Shown: positions 9,452 through 19,749, counted from the stretch's first letter. The stretch is 64,000 nt of DNA from Sepioteuthis lessoniana (GCA_963585895.1 OY757904.1:23418559-23482558); one strand, 5' to 3'. Numbers and translations: made by a program. Notes: generated by a model not told the origin, from the sequence alone.

Positions 9452-11881
9452 TCATGTCGCGCCGCCTGCGCGGATATCCCTGACCGTCTCTCGCCATTTC
9501 TCCCTATCATTCATCGCCTCCGGCAGGTCTTCAGGATTACAACCCGTGTCCTCACATAGCTGCTGTATGTAAGTTCGTGCTGGTCGTCCCACTCTTGCAC
9601 ATCCATGAGTGGGGGTCCACAGGAGTACATCGCTTATGAGCTCGTCCTTGCTTCTCCAGCAGTGTCCTGCGTGTCTGGTTCGTCGAACTTGTATAGTTTT
9701 TGTGATGGGGGGCAAGTGTCCGTATAGTTGGAGTCTCGTGGGGTGTTGTCGCCAGGACTTGTTTAATACTGCTCTCAACATTCTTGTGTAATTTCCGTCC
9801 AGCCTCCTCTCCAGCCGCTTCGTAAGCGTCCATGTGGTGCATCCATATAGCAGTATCGACACAACCGCTGCCTGGAAGAAACTGCGTTTCATTTTATCTG
9901 TTAGGTCCGACTTCCATATGATCGAGAGCCTATCGATAGCTGTCCATGCCTTCGTCAGTCGTGTGTCGATGTCCTTCTCGGTTGATGAGACGCTGCTTCC
10001 TAGGTAGGTGAATTTGTCGACTAGTTTCAGAGAGGCTCCGTCTAGTGTGGCAATGTTGCCTGTTTGGTTGTAACACATATATTCGGTTTTGTTTGCATTG
10101 ACATGTAGGCCAATGCCAGCTGCAGCTCGTTCCAGACTATGTAGTAGTGTCTCTGCTTGATTAGGCGTATTCGCTAGTAACGCCAAGTCATCAGCGTAGT
10201 CGGCGTCCGTGATTGTTTTTGCGGGGTACCTTTTGCTTCTTCTCTTAGTCAGCTCAAAGCCATTTTCTCTGATTTTGTCGATCGAAGTCCTAAGCACATA
10301 GTCTAGACAGATGATAAAGAGGTACGGGGCTAGTGTGTCTCCTTGAAGTACTCCTGCAACAATGTCGAAGTATTCCGTGTCTCCATCTGGTGAACGTACT
10401 TTTACTTTGGTGTTTCTGTAGAGAATCATTATCGCTGCTACGGTTTCTTTTGGTAGGCCGTAAGCTAGTAGGATTTGCTCCATCTTCCCTCTGTGTATGG
10501 AATCGAAGGCCTTGGTAAAGTCGACAAATAGTAATGTCGCCTGTAAGTTTTTTGCCTGAACGCCTTCCAGGATTCTACGGATGGTCAGTATTTGTGAGGT
10601 TGTGGATCTATTTCTCCGGAAGCCATTTTGGTTTTTCCTAAGGATGTTTTCCATTTTGGGTTCTATGCGGTTTCGTAGTAGGGCATTGTAGATTTTGGCT
10701 GCTATGGATGTAAGTGTTATCCCTCGGTAGTTCTTGGCTAGTCCGAGGTCGCCTTTTTTAGGGAATGGAAGGATGCATCCCTTCGTCCATCGTTCTATCC
10801 TATTTTGACTATAGACTGCGTTGCATTGCCGGAGCAGCATATCGTCGAATTGTCTCGTCTTCCACACTTCTGGGGGGATCTCGTCTAGCCCCGCCGCTTT
10901 CCTATTTTTAATTCTTCTGAGAACCGTGTCGAGTTCTTCTTTGGTGAATGGACCTAGTTTTACGTCTAATTGCTTACTAATAATTCTGGTGATCGGTTCA
11001 TCCGTTATTTCCGGTGGGTTTCCTAGTAGATTTTTGAAATGCTGTTCCCACAGTTTTATTCTTTCTTGTTGGCTTGCAGCTTTCAATTTTGCTTTGGCTG
11101 TGCTCTTCCTTCCACTTACTTCGTTTATTGTTTGCCAGGCTATCCTGGATTGCCTATCTTCCACCGAGTCTCTAATCTTATCTATCTGATTTTGTACGTA
11201 TTCTGCCTGTTCTTTTAGGTATATTCCTGTTAATTGATGCTGCGCCTTTTCTAGTTCTCGTGCATTTGTATTTGTTGGGTTCTGTTGATAGTTTTTGGAG
11301 GCAGTCTTCACAAGTGCACGTTTTTCTCTAGCCGCTAGCGTTTCCCAAGGGACTCTATATTTAGTTCTAGGTTTTGTTGGAATACACTTTTCTGCCGCCT
11401 CCAGGTGTGCTTCTACAAAATTTTCATATTCGTCATTTGGGGTGCCTATTTCTACCTTCTCTTGTAGTGCTTCGAATCTGTTTCTTAATTCTAATGCATA
11501 TTTATCTCTAATATCTCTGTTGTTGAGTAGGGCCCAGTCATAGTGCTTGGTCGTCGCTTTACGTGTGGCGTTTTTTCTTAGGCTTAGTCGTACTTTGGCC
11601 GTAACTATTCGATGATCGGAGGACACACCCTCGAAGGAGGAGTATGCCTCGCAATTCATCGCACTGTTTTTCCATTTCCTGTTTATAAGGACGTAGTCTA
11701 TCTGTGCTTTACTCTTATTCGCGTATGTGTAGGTCCATAATTTCCCCTCCCTTTTTTGAAAGTTTGTATTGAGGCAGGTTAATCTATTTTCTATCATGAA
11801 ATCTATTAAATGCTGTCCATTCCTGTTAGACGCGTAGTGTAGGCTGTATTTGTTGTGTCTGTTTTTTCCCGATTTGTGCAT
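9452..11881 (-). CDS. LINE polyprotein: endonuclease C-terminus, reverse transcriptase, C-terminal domain
   Basis: The frame is 809 residues. Residues ~1-105 finish the apurinic-like endonuclease (QIDYVLINRKWKN, SSDHRIV). Residues ~330-650 are the reverse transcriptase, with PFPKKGDLGLAKNYRGI at ~372, LLFVDFTKAFDSIHRGK at ~455, AGVLQGDTLAPYLFIICLD at ~527 and the catalytic YADDLALL at ~562. Residues ~690-809 form a conserved basic tail (YGHLPPI, RRTRHAGHCW, CEDTGCNPEDLPEAMNDREK). The protein nicks the target and copies its own RNA there. The start Met is not the true start: the frame joins the upstream endonuclease frame after a 1-base slip in a T6 run at 11862-11867. Apart from that it has no stop and looks young. 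Confidence 0.9.
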   Translation of the reverse strand: MHKSGKNRHNKYSLHYASNRNGQHLIDFMIENRLTCLNTNFQKREGKLWTYTYANKSKAQIDYVLINRKWKNSAMNCEAYSSFEGVSSDHRIVTAKVRLSLRKNATRKATTKHYDWALLNNRDIRDKYALELRNRFEALQEKVEIGTPNDEYENFVEAHLEAAEKCIPTKPRTKYRVPWETLAAREKRALVKTASKNYQQNPTNTNARELEKAQHQLTGIYLKEQAEYVQNQIDKIRDSVEDRQSRIAWQTINEVSGRKSTAKAKLKAASQQERIKLWEQHFKNLLGNPPEITDEPITRIISKQLDVKLGPFTKEELDTVLRRIKNRKAAGLDEIPPEVWKTRQFDDMLLRQCNAVYSQNRIERWTKGCILPFPKKGDLGLAKNYRGITLTSIAAKIYNALLRNRIEPKMENILRKNQNGFRRNRSTTSQILTIRRILEGVQAKNLQATLLFVDFTKAFDSIHRGKMEQILLAYGLPKETVAAIMILYRNTKVKVRSPDGDTEYFDIVAGVLQGDTLAPYLFIICLDYVLRTSIDKIRENGFELTKRRSKRYPAKTITDADYADDLALLANTPNQAETLLHSLERAAAGIGLHVNANKTEYMCYNQTGNIATLDGASLKLVDKFTYLGSSVSSTEKDIDTRLTKAWTAIDRLSIIWKSDLTDKMKRSFFQAAVVSILLYGCTTWTLTKRLERRLDGNYTRMLRAVLNKSWRQHPTRLQLYGHLPPITKTIQVRRTRHAGHCWRSKDELISDVLLWTPTHGCARVGRPARTYIQQLCEDTGCNPEDLPEAMNDREKWRETVRDIRAGGAT

Positions 11882-12560
11882 TCATATCTCCGCCAATGAC
11901 TAGCAGGTTGTGTTTCGGAATGCTACGTACTAGGGAGGATAGATCTTCGTAGAAGGTGGCTATTTCGTTTTCTTCGCTAACATTGGTAGGGCTGTAGCAG
12001 GAGATAATTGTTGCTTTGGGGTTGCCATTAAACGTTGCGGCCATCATCCTAGGTTGTATTCTCTCAATGCTGTTCAGTGTTTTTAACGCTCTCGGTCCTA
12101 GAAGTATTCCCACCCCTCCTACCGATGCATTGACAGAGTTTTTCCATGCCGATACAGTCACCAGCATCCATCCATTTCCAGTTTCGTGATACTTGATATC
12201 TTCGGTGTGCGTGTATCGGTGCTCTTGTATGCAAATTATATCTATCTTATGTTCTACGGCTGATGCAGTTAGCTCTGATAGTTGACCTATTCTATTTAGG
12301 GTTCTCACGTTAAATGTCGCTATCTGTATTGTTTGTTTGCATTTTAGTAGTTTTTGTTTGTGTTTGAGCTCTGTAGCTGATTTTTCGAACACCGAGGCCA
12401 GGGCTCCAACCTCAGCAGGACGCGCCCCTTTTTTACCCGCGCGAAGAGCGATGCGGTTTATGGATCTGGTTTGAGTACTAGTCATGGTTATCTTTCGATG
12501 GCTGTTTTTGTTCTCATCTATAGAAGCCACTCTTATAGATGAGCAGCAGTAGTTCCCCAA
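11826..12560 (-). CDS. LINE polyprotein: N-terminal endonuclease part (frameshifted)
   Basis: The frame is 244 residues. A basic leader (the likely start is the MTSTQTRS Met near 12485, or the Met at 12560) precedes an exonuclease-endonuclease-phosphatase fold: IATFNVRTLNRIG at ~85, CIQEHRY with the metal-binding Glu at ~110, GGVGILLGPRAL at ~150, IISCYSPTN at ~190 and VIGGDMNAQIGK at ~220. The remaining catalytic region (SSDH) is in the next frame, which overlaps by 56 bases. Adding or removing one base in the A6 run (minus strand) at 11862-11867 would account for the break. It is either a real mutation or a homopolymer sequencing error. Confidence 0.88.
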   Translation of the reverse strand: MGNYCCSSIRVASIDENKNSHRKITMTSTQTRSINRIALRAGKKGARPAEVGALASVFEKSATELKHKQKLLKCKQTIQIATFNVRTLNRIGQLSELTASAVEHKIDIICIQEHRYTHTEDIKYHETGNGWMLVTVSAWKNSVNASVGGVGILLGPRALKTLNSIERIQPRMMAATFNGNPKATIISCYSPTNVSEENEIATFYEDLSSLVRSIPKHNLLVIGGDMNAQIGKKQTQQIQPTLRV

Positions 12561-12590
12561 TCGAAAAAAAAAAAAATTAGAAACTCATAT

Positions 12591-12720
12591 ATAGACACAT
12601 ATATATGCTGAAACTGATCCTATATATATATATATATATATGTATATATACGATGCCACGACAAGATGATATATATATATATATATATATATATATCATC
12701 TTGTCGTGCCATCAGCATGG
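12591..12720. repeat. Palindrome around (TA)n
   Basis: The sequence at 12651-12671 ('gatgccacgacaagatgat') is repeated inverted at 12692-12714 across a pure (AT)n core, giving a near-perfect hairpin of about 60 bp. The inverted copy is the 3' end of the neighbouring LINE fragment. A separate (TA)n lies at 12620-12640. Confidence 0.75.
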
Positions 12721-12930
12721 ATATCCCTGACCCTCTCTCGCTTTCGTTCATCGCCTCCGTCAGGTCCTCAGAGCTACACCCCGTATCCACACAGAGCTGC
12801 TGTATGTAGGTTTGTGCTGATCGCCCTGCTTTTGCTCAGCCATGTGAAGGGGTCCATAGGAGTGTATCACTTTTGAACTCGATATATAAATATCGAGCTC
12901 ATAAGTGATATACTCCTATGTGTGGCATAA
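12685..12930 (-). pseudogene. RTE LINE 3' fragment with fold-backs at both ends
   Basis: The minus strand encodes a damaged LINE C-terminus (the QQLCVDTGCSSEDLTEAMNE-like region). Its sense 3' end snaps back at 12651-12714. Its sense 5' end snaps back at 12870-12925, where 'gtgtatcacttttgaactcg' is followed, after a TA spacer, by its inverted copy 'cgagctcataagtgatatac'. Confidence 0.75.
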
Positions 12931-13202
12931 AAAACGAGGTAGAAGTGAAACCACCATGAAAATAAATATTTACTTTATGATTTGGGTGCTTGATTATGCC
13001 ATTTGTCTCCGTAAGTCAATCGTATAATTCTCACCTGACAATGAATAAATAAATAAAATAAAATAAAAATGGTTACACACGTTAACTTGACTCATACAAT
13101 TGAATGGTAGTTCCCATGAGGATCGACTATGTGACACCCTGTGTCATAAGGTTTTATTCTGTTTAATCATTATCCCATCATCGACTTCAAAAATATGTTA
13201 TA

Positions 13203-13234
<32 letters not shown>
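12931..13234. other. Spacer and (TA)n
   Basis: Nothing coding is seen. A (TA)n tract at 13202-13237 directly abuts the S1 SINE tail. Confidence 0.5.
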
Positions 13235-13239
<5 letters not shown>

Positions 13240-13456
13240 AACCCGTCCACTCGGGAAGGGTATGACACAAGGTCAATTTTTTAAGCAGAGTTTAACAGGT
13301 TTGAATTCAGAGTTTTCTTTCTAGACTAGTTGCCTCACCAAGGCTGAAGAACACAGTCTGTCTTACTATTTACCCATAGCTGGAGGGAGAATAATTGGAT
13401 TCTTACCTTTCCCAAGGGTATTAGTGCTATGTGAGATGCAATCAGTCTCGTCTAGG

Positions 13457-13475
<19 letters not shown>
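13235..13475 (-). mobile_element. S1 SINE, head truncated
   Basis: The S1 body is in minus orientation ('gacacaaggtcaattttt' to 'cccaagggtattagtgctat'). The tRNA-like head is cut at box B ('gtctaggatttt') by a (TA)n run (13460-13499). Confidence 0.8.
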
Positions 13476-13502
<27 letters not shown>

Positions 13503-13503
<1 letters not shown>

Positions 13504-14275
13504 CAGACTTATGCTAGTGTAAGTCTTGTTGATTCCGATGTCAGCTTTCTTAAAAAAGGGGAAGATACTGCCCTCTGTCCATCTCTCTATTGTATTCTGT
13601 TTATATACGACGTAGCAAAATCGAAGAAGTAAGTCATCAAAATTTCTTGTCTTCCAAACTTCTGTGGATATTTCGTCGAGGCCTGCAGCTATTCTGTTTT
13701 TAATCTTAATAGATACATCATTTTTTGCACTTTTTTTTTCATGTACTGAGTAAATTGTCCTAATTTGATGTTTAAATGACTAGTGGTAATTTTTGCGCTA
13801 GGACTGTCTGTGAGATTCTTGAAATGTTATTCAACATCTCTTTTGACTAGCCGCTTATAGTTTTTGCTCTCGAAGTGTTCTTTCTTTCCCTTACATCATT
13901 TACTGTCTGTCAAACTATGCGTGATTTCCTACGTTCTACCGAGTTTCTTATTTTATTGATCTGATCATAACTGTATTATTTTTGTTCTTTTTGGTATGAA
14001 TTAGTTTTCTCTGTACTTTCTGCGCGTTGGCATTTGTTGGGCTTTTTTTTTTTTTACATAGCAATACTTTTTCATAGTAACCAGTTTTCTTTAAACTGCT
14101 AGTGTCTCCTATAGAACTCTGTATTTTGGCTCTTGGTTTGGTAAGTATGAATTCTGCGGCTACTTCCATGTGGCTTTGACGAAGGTTTCGTATTCTTCAT
14201 ACGAATTCTCAGCTTCGTAATTGCATCAAACCTTAAATTGTGAAAGTTCTTTTTAAAAATCTGAAAAGTTTTCAG
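13503..14275 (-). pseudogene. Inverted 5' segment of a twin-primed LINE
   Basis: The minus-strand frames match the RTE linker and the start of RT. MEVAAEFILTKPRAK corresponds to the EAAEKCIPTKPR region, and SPTNANAQKVQRKL to NPTNTNARELEKAQ. A WKTRNFDDLLLRFCYVVYK equivalent is followed by SIFPFFKKADIGIN at the left end. It covers about residues 135-393 of the 809-residue protein and is head-to-head with the plus-strand piece at 14285-15312. Several stops are present. Confidence 0.75.
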
Positions 14276-14284
14276 AAAAAAAAC

Positions 14285-15308
14285 TATCCACAACATCACG
14301 TGCAAAAAAGCCTGAGGCAACACTATTGATTGTAGATTTCTCTAAGGCATTAATTCCATTCACCGAGGGAAGAAAGAGAAAATACTTCTTGCTTATTGTC
14401 TCCCCCAATGATGTGTTACAGTCATAAAGGTGCTCTTTAGAAACAATTTCTTCGACATTGTTGCTGGTTTTCAGCAAGGAGATACATTAGTACACTCTCT
14501 GTTTATAATCTGCCTTAGCCATGTACCTTGAAGATCGATCGGTGTAGTTAAAGAAAATTGCTTTATTCTAATAAAGGTAAGAAGAAGACGATATTTCGCA
14601 GAAACTAAACGGACACAAACAATGCAGATGGAATAATGCTTCTTGAAAATGCACATACTCAAACCAAATCCCTGTTGAATCAAGAAGCAAGAGACAATGA
14701 CCTTAACGTGAATATAAACAAAACGGAGTATATGTGTTTTAATCGAGAACGAGTCATCTCCACTTTAAATGGCGTAACACGGCAGCAGCATTTCAGTATT
14801 CACCAAGCGAAGGGTTAGACTGCTATCGATAGGCTTTCGATCGTATGGAAGTCTGATCTATCCGTTAAATAAAGTGGGATTTCTTCCAAGCAATGGTTGT
14901 GTCAATACTACTGTAGGGATGCAGTAAAAAAAGCTTGACGTGAAAAGCACCAGAATGCTACGAGTTATTTTGAAAAAAACCTGGAAGCAACACATTACGA
15001 AACAGCAGCTCTACGGTCACTTACCACCCATATTTAAAACCGTCCCAAACAACCGAAACATATCGGACTTTGCCAGAAAATCAAGGGCAAATTCAAAGGT
15101 GTCGTTATTCTGTGGACCCCGACACATTGACGAGCCAATGTTGATGACCAGCAAGAACTTAACTACAACAGCTCTGCACAACACAGGATGCAGTTTAGAA
15201 GACCTGCTGGGAGCGATAGATGATAGAGACTGATAAAGAGAGACAGAGAGAGAGAGAAAGAGAAAGAGGAGAAAGGGTCAGGGAAATCTGTGCTAGCAGC
15301 GTGACTTA

Positions 15309-15312
<4 letters not shown>
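14285..15312 (+). pseudogene. 3' segment of the twin-primed LINE
   Basis: The plus-strand frames begin at the RT block (ATLLIVDFSKAL, then GKKEKILLAYCLPQ and VAGFQQGDTLV). They continue through NVNINKTEYMCFNRE and the C-terminal basic tail (KTWKQHITKQQLYGHLPPIF). The copy ends at 'gcagcgtgacttagtgat' followed by (TA)n at 15312-15362. A (GA)-rich expansion occupies 15236-15274. The RT active-site box is missing or damaged, and stops are frequent. Confidence 0.78.
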
Positions 15313-15364
<52 letters not shown>

Positions 15365-15365
<1 letters not shown>

Positions 15366-15499
15366 CTTTAAGAAAAAACAAAAACCGGTCACATTGTCAG
15401 TTACATTGAGCTCTTTACCAGGAAAATTTAAATGTTCTCTGTTGAATGTTTTGTTTTGTCCTAATGGAACTCCGGTTTAAGTGGACCGAATAATACTAT

Positions 15500-15500
<1 letters not shown>
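15365..15500. repeat. R1 repeat copy
   Basis: It shares 'cattgagctctttaccagga' and 'ggtttaagtggaccgaataa' with copies at 18242-18420 and, inverted, 54758-54880. It is flanked on both sides by (TA)n tracts (15312-15362 and 15505-15542). Confidence 0.65.
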
Positions 15501-15545
<45 letters not shown>

Positions 15546-15550
15546 TTTAG

Positions 15551-16085
15551 TTATGCTGATTGCACGGAGACCCTTGAGTCTTTCTCACCATTCCCTCGCT
15601 CTAGACGGCATCTCGAGTCTGTAAAGAACTGACGTATGGATGTCTTTGCTGGTCGGCCATCGCTGGTGAGTCCATGTATAGGAGTCCATAGAAGAACGTC
15701 CCATCTGAGTTGGTCCTTACTTCTCTAGCAGTACACAGAATGCTTATTTTACTTGCATAGTTTGTGAGATTGAAGGTAAGAGGCCATACAGCTGTTTTCT
15801 GGCTGCTGATTTTATAAATTTTTCAAAACAGCGCGTAATATTCCTGTATCATTCTCATCTAGCTTTTTTGTCCACCCGTTTCGTTAGGGTCTTGGTGGTG
15901 CATCCATACATGAGTAGAGACGCAGCCACAGCTCGGAAGAAAATCTGTTTTATTTCATCAGAGCTGTCAGATTTCCATGGATCAAGCCTCTCTATAGTAA
16001 CTCACGTCTTCAACATGCGTATCCTGAAATTGTTTTAGTATACGAAATATTACTGTCGAGGTATGTGAACTTATCTTCTAATTTC
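15551..16085 (-). pseudogene. RTE LINE 3' fragment, left arm of an inverted pair
   Basis: Minus-strand LINE C-terminal sequence runs from a DKFTYLDS equivalent (about 16060) down to a degraded 3' end near 15551. Frame damage is heavy. It abuts an oppositely oriented fragment of the same LINE region. Confidence 0.7.
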
Positions 16086-16815
16086 TAATTTGAAGAGGCG
16101 ACATCTCCACACGAAATGGTCGGTCTCCGAAACTTGTGGACGTTTTCAATTACCAGAGAAGCAGCGTCTCATTTCCGGAAAATGGCATCAATACGTGACT
16201 AACAAAGGCATGGGCAGCTATCGATAGGCTATCGGTCATAAGGAAGTCAGACCTATCTGATAAAATAAAACGTTTTTTTCCAAGCAGCTGTTGTGTCAAT
16301 ACTGCTATATGGATGAATCACATGGACGCTGACAAAGCGTATGGAGAAAAAGCTTGATGGCAATTGCAGAAGAATGCTACGAGCTCTATTGAACAAGTCC
16401 TGAAGGCAACATCGAAAAAAAGTAGCTACACGGCCACCTACTACACGCCTCGAAAACCATCCAAATTAGACGAAAAAGACATGCAGGACACAGCTGGAGA
16501 AATAAGAACGAATTCAAAAGTGAAGTACTTCCGTGGATACCTTCACATGGACGAACAAGGGTTGGGCAACCAACGAGAACATATCTACAATAACTCTTTA
16601 CTGATATTGAATATAACATTGCCGACCTGGTGGGAGCGATGGACGATAGGGATGAGTTGCAAAAGAGAGTCAGGGAAATCCATGCTGCCGGAAGCGATCG
16701 ACGATAGAGATGAGTCGTTAGAGAGGGTCAGGGAAATTGGTACTGCCGGGAGTGATGGATGATAGAGACCATTGGCGAGAGAGTGTCCGGGAAATCCGTG
16801 CTAGTAGAACAAGAT
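16086..16815 (+). pseudogene. RTE LINE 3' fragment, right arm of an inverted pair
   Basis: The plus-strand copy begins at the GDIS..NG/KLVD region and runs through KAWAAIDRLS and the basic tail. It contains repeated versions of the 'gatgagtcgttagagagg' segment (three partial copies of the end module between 16640 and 16800) and ends in 'gatgatgatga' at 16815. It is strongly mutated. Confidence 0.72.
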
Positions 16816-16819
16816 TATG

Positions 16820-18240
16820 ATGATGATGAATTCTTATTAAAACACATGACCTATGATTTATCAGTGACAAACTCTACAAGTTCACAAATTCTATTCTCCT
16901 GGACACTCATCGTCATCAATTAGATGGCTGATCGGGTCTGATGACCTTGTCAAATACTGGAGATTTGCTATTTCCTAGATCAAGCTTACCGGACGAGATA
17001 TTGAACTTTGGCAACACTTTGGAAACACCTATTTTGATAACTTATCTATTTTCACCACGATCGTATTTGCTTAGAATGTTGGAATAAGTTTGAACACATT
17101 TGTTAAACTAAACAGTTCTATTCTCTTCATTAGAATCCTCATTCCACCTCACAGGTCGATAAAAGACATTCTTAAGAGACTGATACATTATCACTTACAT
17201 CAATATTTTGTTGTTATATTCATCTAATTTTTTTCTATTTTACGAAATTTGAAAAAGGAAAATCTGCATTTCTATAATTTGTAAAAACAACACGCAAAAA
17301 AAAAAAAAACTTACAAAAGAGGATTATTTCTAAAAAAATTCTTATATTTTTCTCTGATATATTACATATTTAAAAGTTTTTCTACAACATCTATCACTGC
17401 TTTTAGCTTAAATACAAATGCTATAAAACGAGCGACAAACATTTTATTATAAATACATTAAATCACATCCGTTTCTAAAAAGAAAGCTTCTATTTGCATT
17501 GAAAAATACAATAAAAAAAATTTCATAAAACATTGTTTAAATGATTCATACCTTCGGTTATTCCTATTAGTTTCATAGATTATCTTTGCTTATTTTTTTC
17601 TTTCTCGCAAGAGCTTTTAAAATAAAACCTGATGACACATTGAGATAACCACGAAAGAGACATTGAATATTGAATAGTTGCTAGGAAAGAGAACGGAATT
17701 ACGAAACGATTAACAGAGCAAAACAGAAACATACATTACGATTAAGTGTACAGATTCTCTGAACTTCAAATTTGCTTTACTTCAGGGTTATGAATATCAT
17801 ATGTCACGATGCTAAATTAATTTAGCCATTATATTTTGAGATTGAGTGAATGATAGTAATTACTATGGAAATCTTTCTCGTTATCAATTTATCTATCATG
17901 TATAATGATGTCCCATCACTAACCCCTTGCCAGCGGAGGTTTTGTGGAATTAATAGGCAAAAGGGATGTTCACCATCGACCCGACATGAAACAATGATGA
18001 CGAAGCTCGAGTTCGAGCAGTGAATTTTCAGGATTACTCCATAGCGGATCTCTTTTGGATATTCTGACTTTAGCTTCTCATTCTATGTAGACTGATACAA
18101 GTTACAAATTGTTTCTCCTTCTCTAAGATGGACGGTTAAGATACTCAATGTGATGGCCGATCGTATTTACCAAACATTAATAGATATGTACATCAAACTA
18201 AAAAGTACATGTTTATCGATTTTTTAGCGTATATATATAT
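16820..18240. other. AT-rich spacer
   Basis: No repeat or coding region is recognised. Poly-A and poly-T runs are common (for example 17298-17310), and no frame resembles a known protein. Confidence 0.5.
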
Positions 18241-18241
18241 A

Positions 18242-18420
18242 TTTTTTTTTTCTTTAAAGAAAAAAACCAAAGACCGGTTATTTTAGAAATATTGCTCTGT
18301 AAAATCAATTACATTGAGCTCTCTACCAGGAAAATTTAAATGTTCAGATCCTGAATAATTTTCTTGTCCTGAAGGAATTACTCCCAACTCTGGTTTAAAT
18401 GGACCGAATAATACTATATA
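18242..18420. repeat. R1 repeat copy
   Basis: It shares 'cattgagctctctaccagga', 'aaatttaaatgttc' and 'ggtttaaatggaccgaataa' with 15365-15500. It is bounded by T-rich sequence on the left and (TA)n (18413-18440) on the right. Confidence 0.65.
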
Positions 18421-18440
18421 TATATATATATATATATATA

Positions 18441-18660
18441 CTCAATCCCTCCAGTCCAACAGGTTGCAAAACACAGTCAATTTGTTAAGCGAAGTTTAAT
18501 AGGTTTGAATTAATAGATTTTCTTCAAGAACAGCTGCTACACTAGGGTTAAAAATCTCAGTCTGTCCTACTATTCACTTATAGTTGGAGAAAAAAGTATG
18601 GGATTTATACCTTTCTTAAGGGTATTAGCAGTATGCGAAATACAAACCTATATAATATCG
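18441..18660 (-). mobile_element. S1 SINE, old copy
   Basis: A diverged S1 body in minus orientation ('aagtttaataggtttgaatt', 'ctgtcctactattcac', 'cttaagggtattagcagtat'). The head is not recognisable. Confidence 0.65.
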
Positions 18661-18841
18661 CCCATGAATGGGTATATTCCAAACAATATTTTTGATAGAA
18701 AATTAATTTTTTTCGAAATAAAAAGTACGTTTTTATTAATTCTAGAGGAATATTCTATTGTAAAAACGAATATTATTTTGCGTTATTTATAACCAAAATA
18801 TAAAATACTGAAACTCTATAATACAATAAAAATGCTTAAAT

Positions 18842-19540
18842 ATTGTTAGGTACACCCAAGACAGTCAAATGAACTCGCCTGACACCTACTTATAGAAAAG
18901 TACCAATAAGCTCGGGGTGGGTTACACAAGTTTCCGGTTGATTCAGTGGCAGAAAGTTGTTGTAAAGCCCATTCTCCAAAACACAACAGCAGAGTCAACG
19001 TCACCGAGCTTGTCCAGAGGGTTAAACAACCCGTCATAGAGAAGGTCATTTTGGCCGAGCTTCCATAAGACCATTGTAAGAGAACAATGTTGGTCCTTAT
19101 CATTGACAGAAAAACGAAAAACAGGTTGTCAAATCTACGAAGTACAATGCGAAAAAATCGTTAGTAAGTCTTCCCTTGAAGATAGTAGCAAACTCTTTTT
19201 GTAGTTGCCCGAATTTAAACAACCCTAGACACCTAAGAAAATATCTTCAGGGTAGAATACAAGTAGTGACGCAGGATCATGAATGCAGACATCGAAGTTT
19301 CCGGGTATTTGATTACCTATTTTCTCCAATATGAGCATATAGTCGGAGCTATCGATGGTAAACTGTGCGGTCAATCGAGGCTGTGATCAACTCCAGTGCC
19401 CTCCTCTCTATCCCCAATTAGTTGAATGCGGGTGGATAGGAGATACAAAGTGAACACAGTTGTCCTTGAAATGAAGAACAGCTTCTAACTTCATCAACTT
19501 CAGATCATCCACAGTTTTAAAAAGGTTTCCTAATGTCAAA
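18842..19540 (-). pseudogene. Unidentified coding-like relic
   Basis: On the minus strand one frame keeps long amino-acid runs despite stops: IDSSDYMLILEKIGNQIPGN, PASLLVFYPEDIF, GLFKFGQLQKEFATIFKGRL, NDFFALYFVDLTT, SLTMVLWKLGQNDLLYDGLF, PLDKLGDVDSAVVFWRMGF and SLLVLFYK. The composition is protein-like, with amphipathic stretches and repeated Leu/Phe spacing, and the damage is a few stops and one or two slips. I do not recognise the family. It could be an old mobile-element protein, a processed pseudogene or an integrated viral gene, and no neighbour decides this. Confidence 0.45.
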
Positions 19541-19675
19541 ATATTAGATGGCATTCAGGTTGGACCAAGTGTCTACGGGAGCGAATGACATGCTTGCTGA
19601 AGCCTTTGTTTTGCTCTACCATTTTCGTCCAAAGGGACTTAGGAATTATCCGCTTTACATTCACTCAACTTTCTC

Positions 19676-19713
19676 TTTCTCTCACTATCTCTCTTTCTTT
19701 ACCTCTCTCTCTC

Positions 19714-19744
<31 letters not shown>
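19676..19744. repeat. (CT)n-(TA)n microsatellite
   Basis: A pyrimidine tract ('tctctttctctcactatctc') runs into (TA)n and abuts an S1 copy. Confidence 0.8.

Positions 19745-19749
<5 letters not shown>

Larger units (their letters stand above)
9433..12590 (-). mobile_element. Near full-length RTE/BovB-type LINE with target-site duplication
   Basis: The insertion is bounded by the direct repeat GAAACTCATAT at 9433-9443 and 12580-12590, a classic LINE target duplication. Between them lies a minus-strand element of about 3.1 kb. It has an A/T-rich 5' start (poly-T in the sense strand near 12563-12575), an endonuclease-RT polyprotein in two overlapping frames, and a 3' tail of short (ATG)n units (9444-9456). 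The single-ORF endonuclease-RT layout, the short 3' UTR and the simple-repeat tail fit the RTE clade. Dozens of 5'-truncated relatives occur in the window. Confidence 0.9.
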
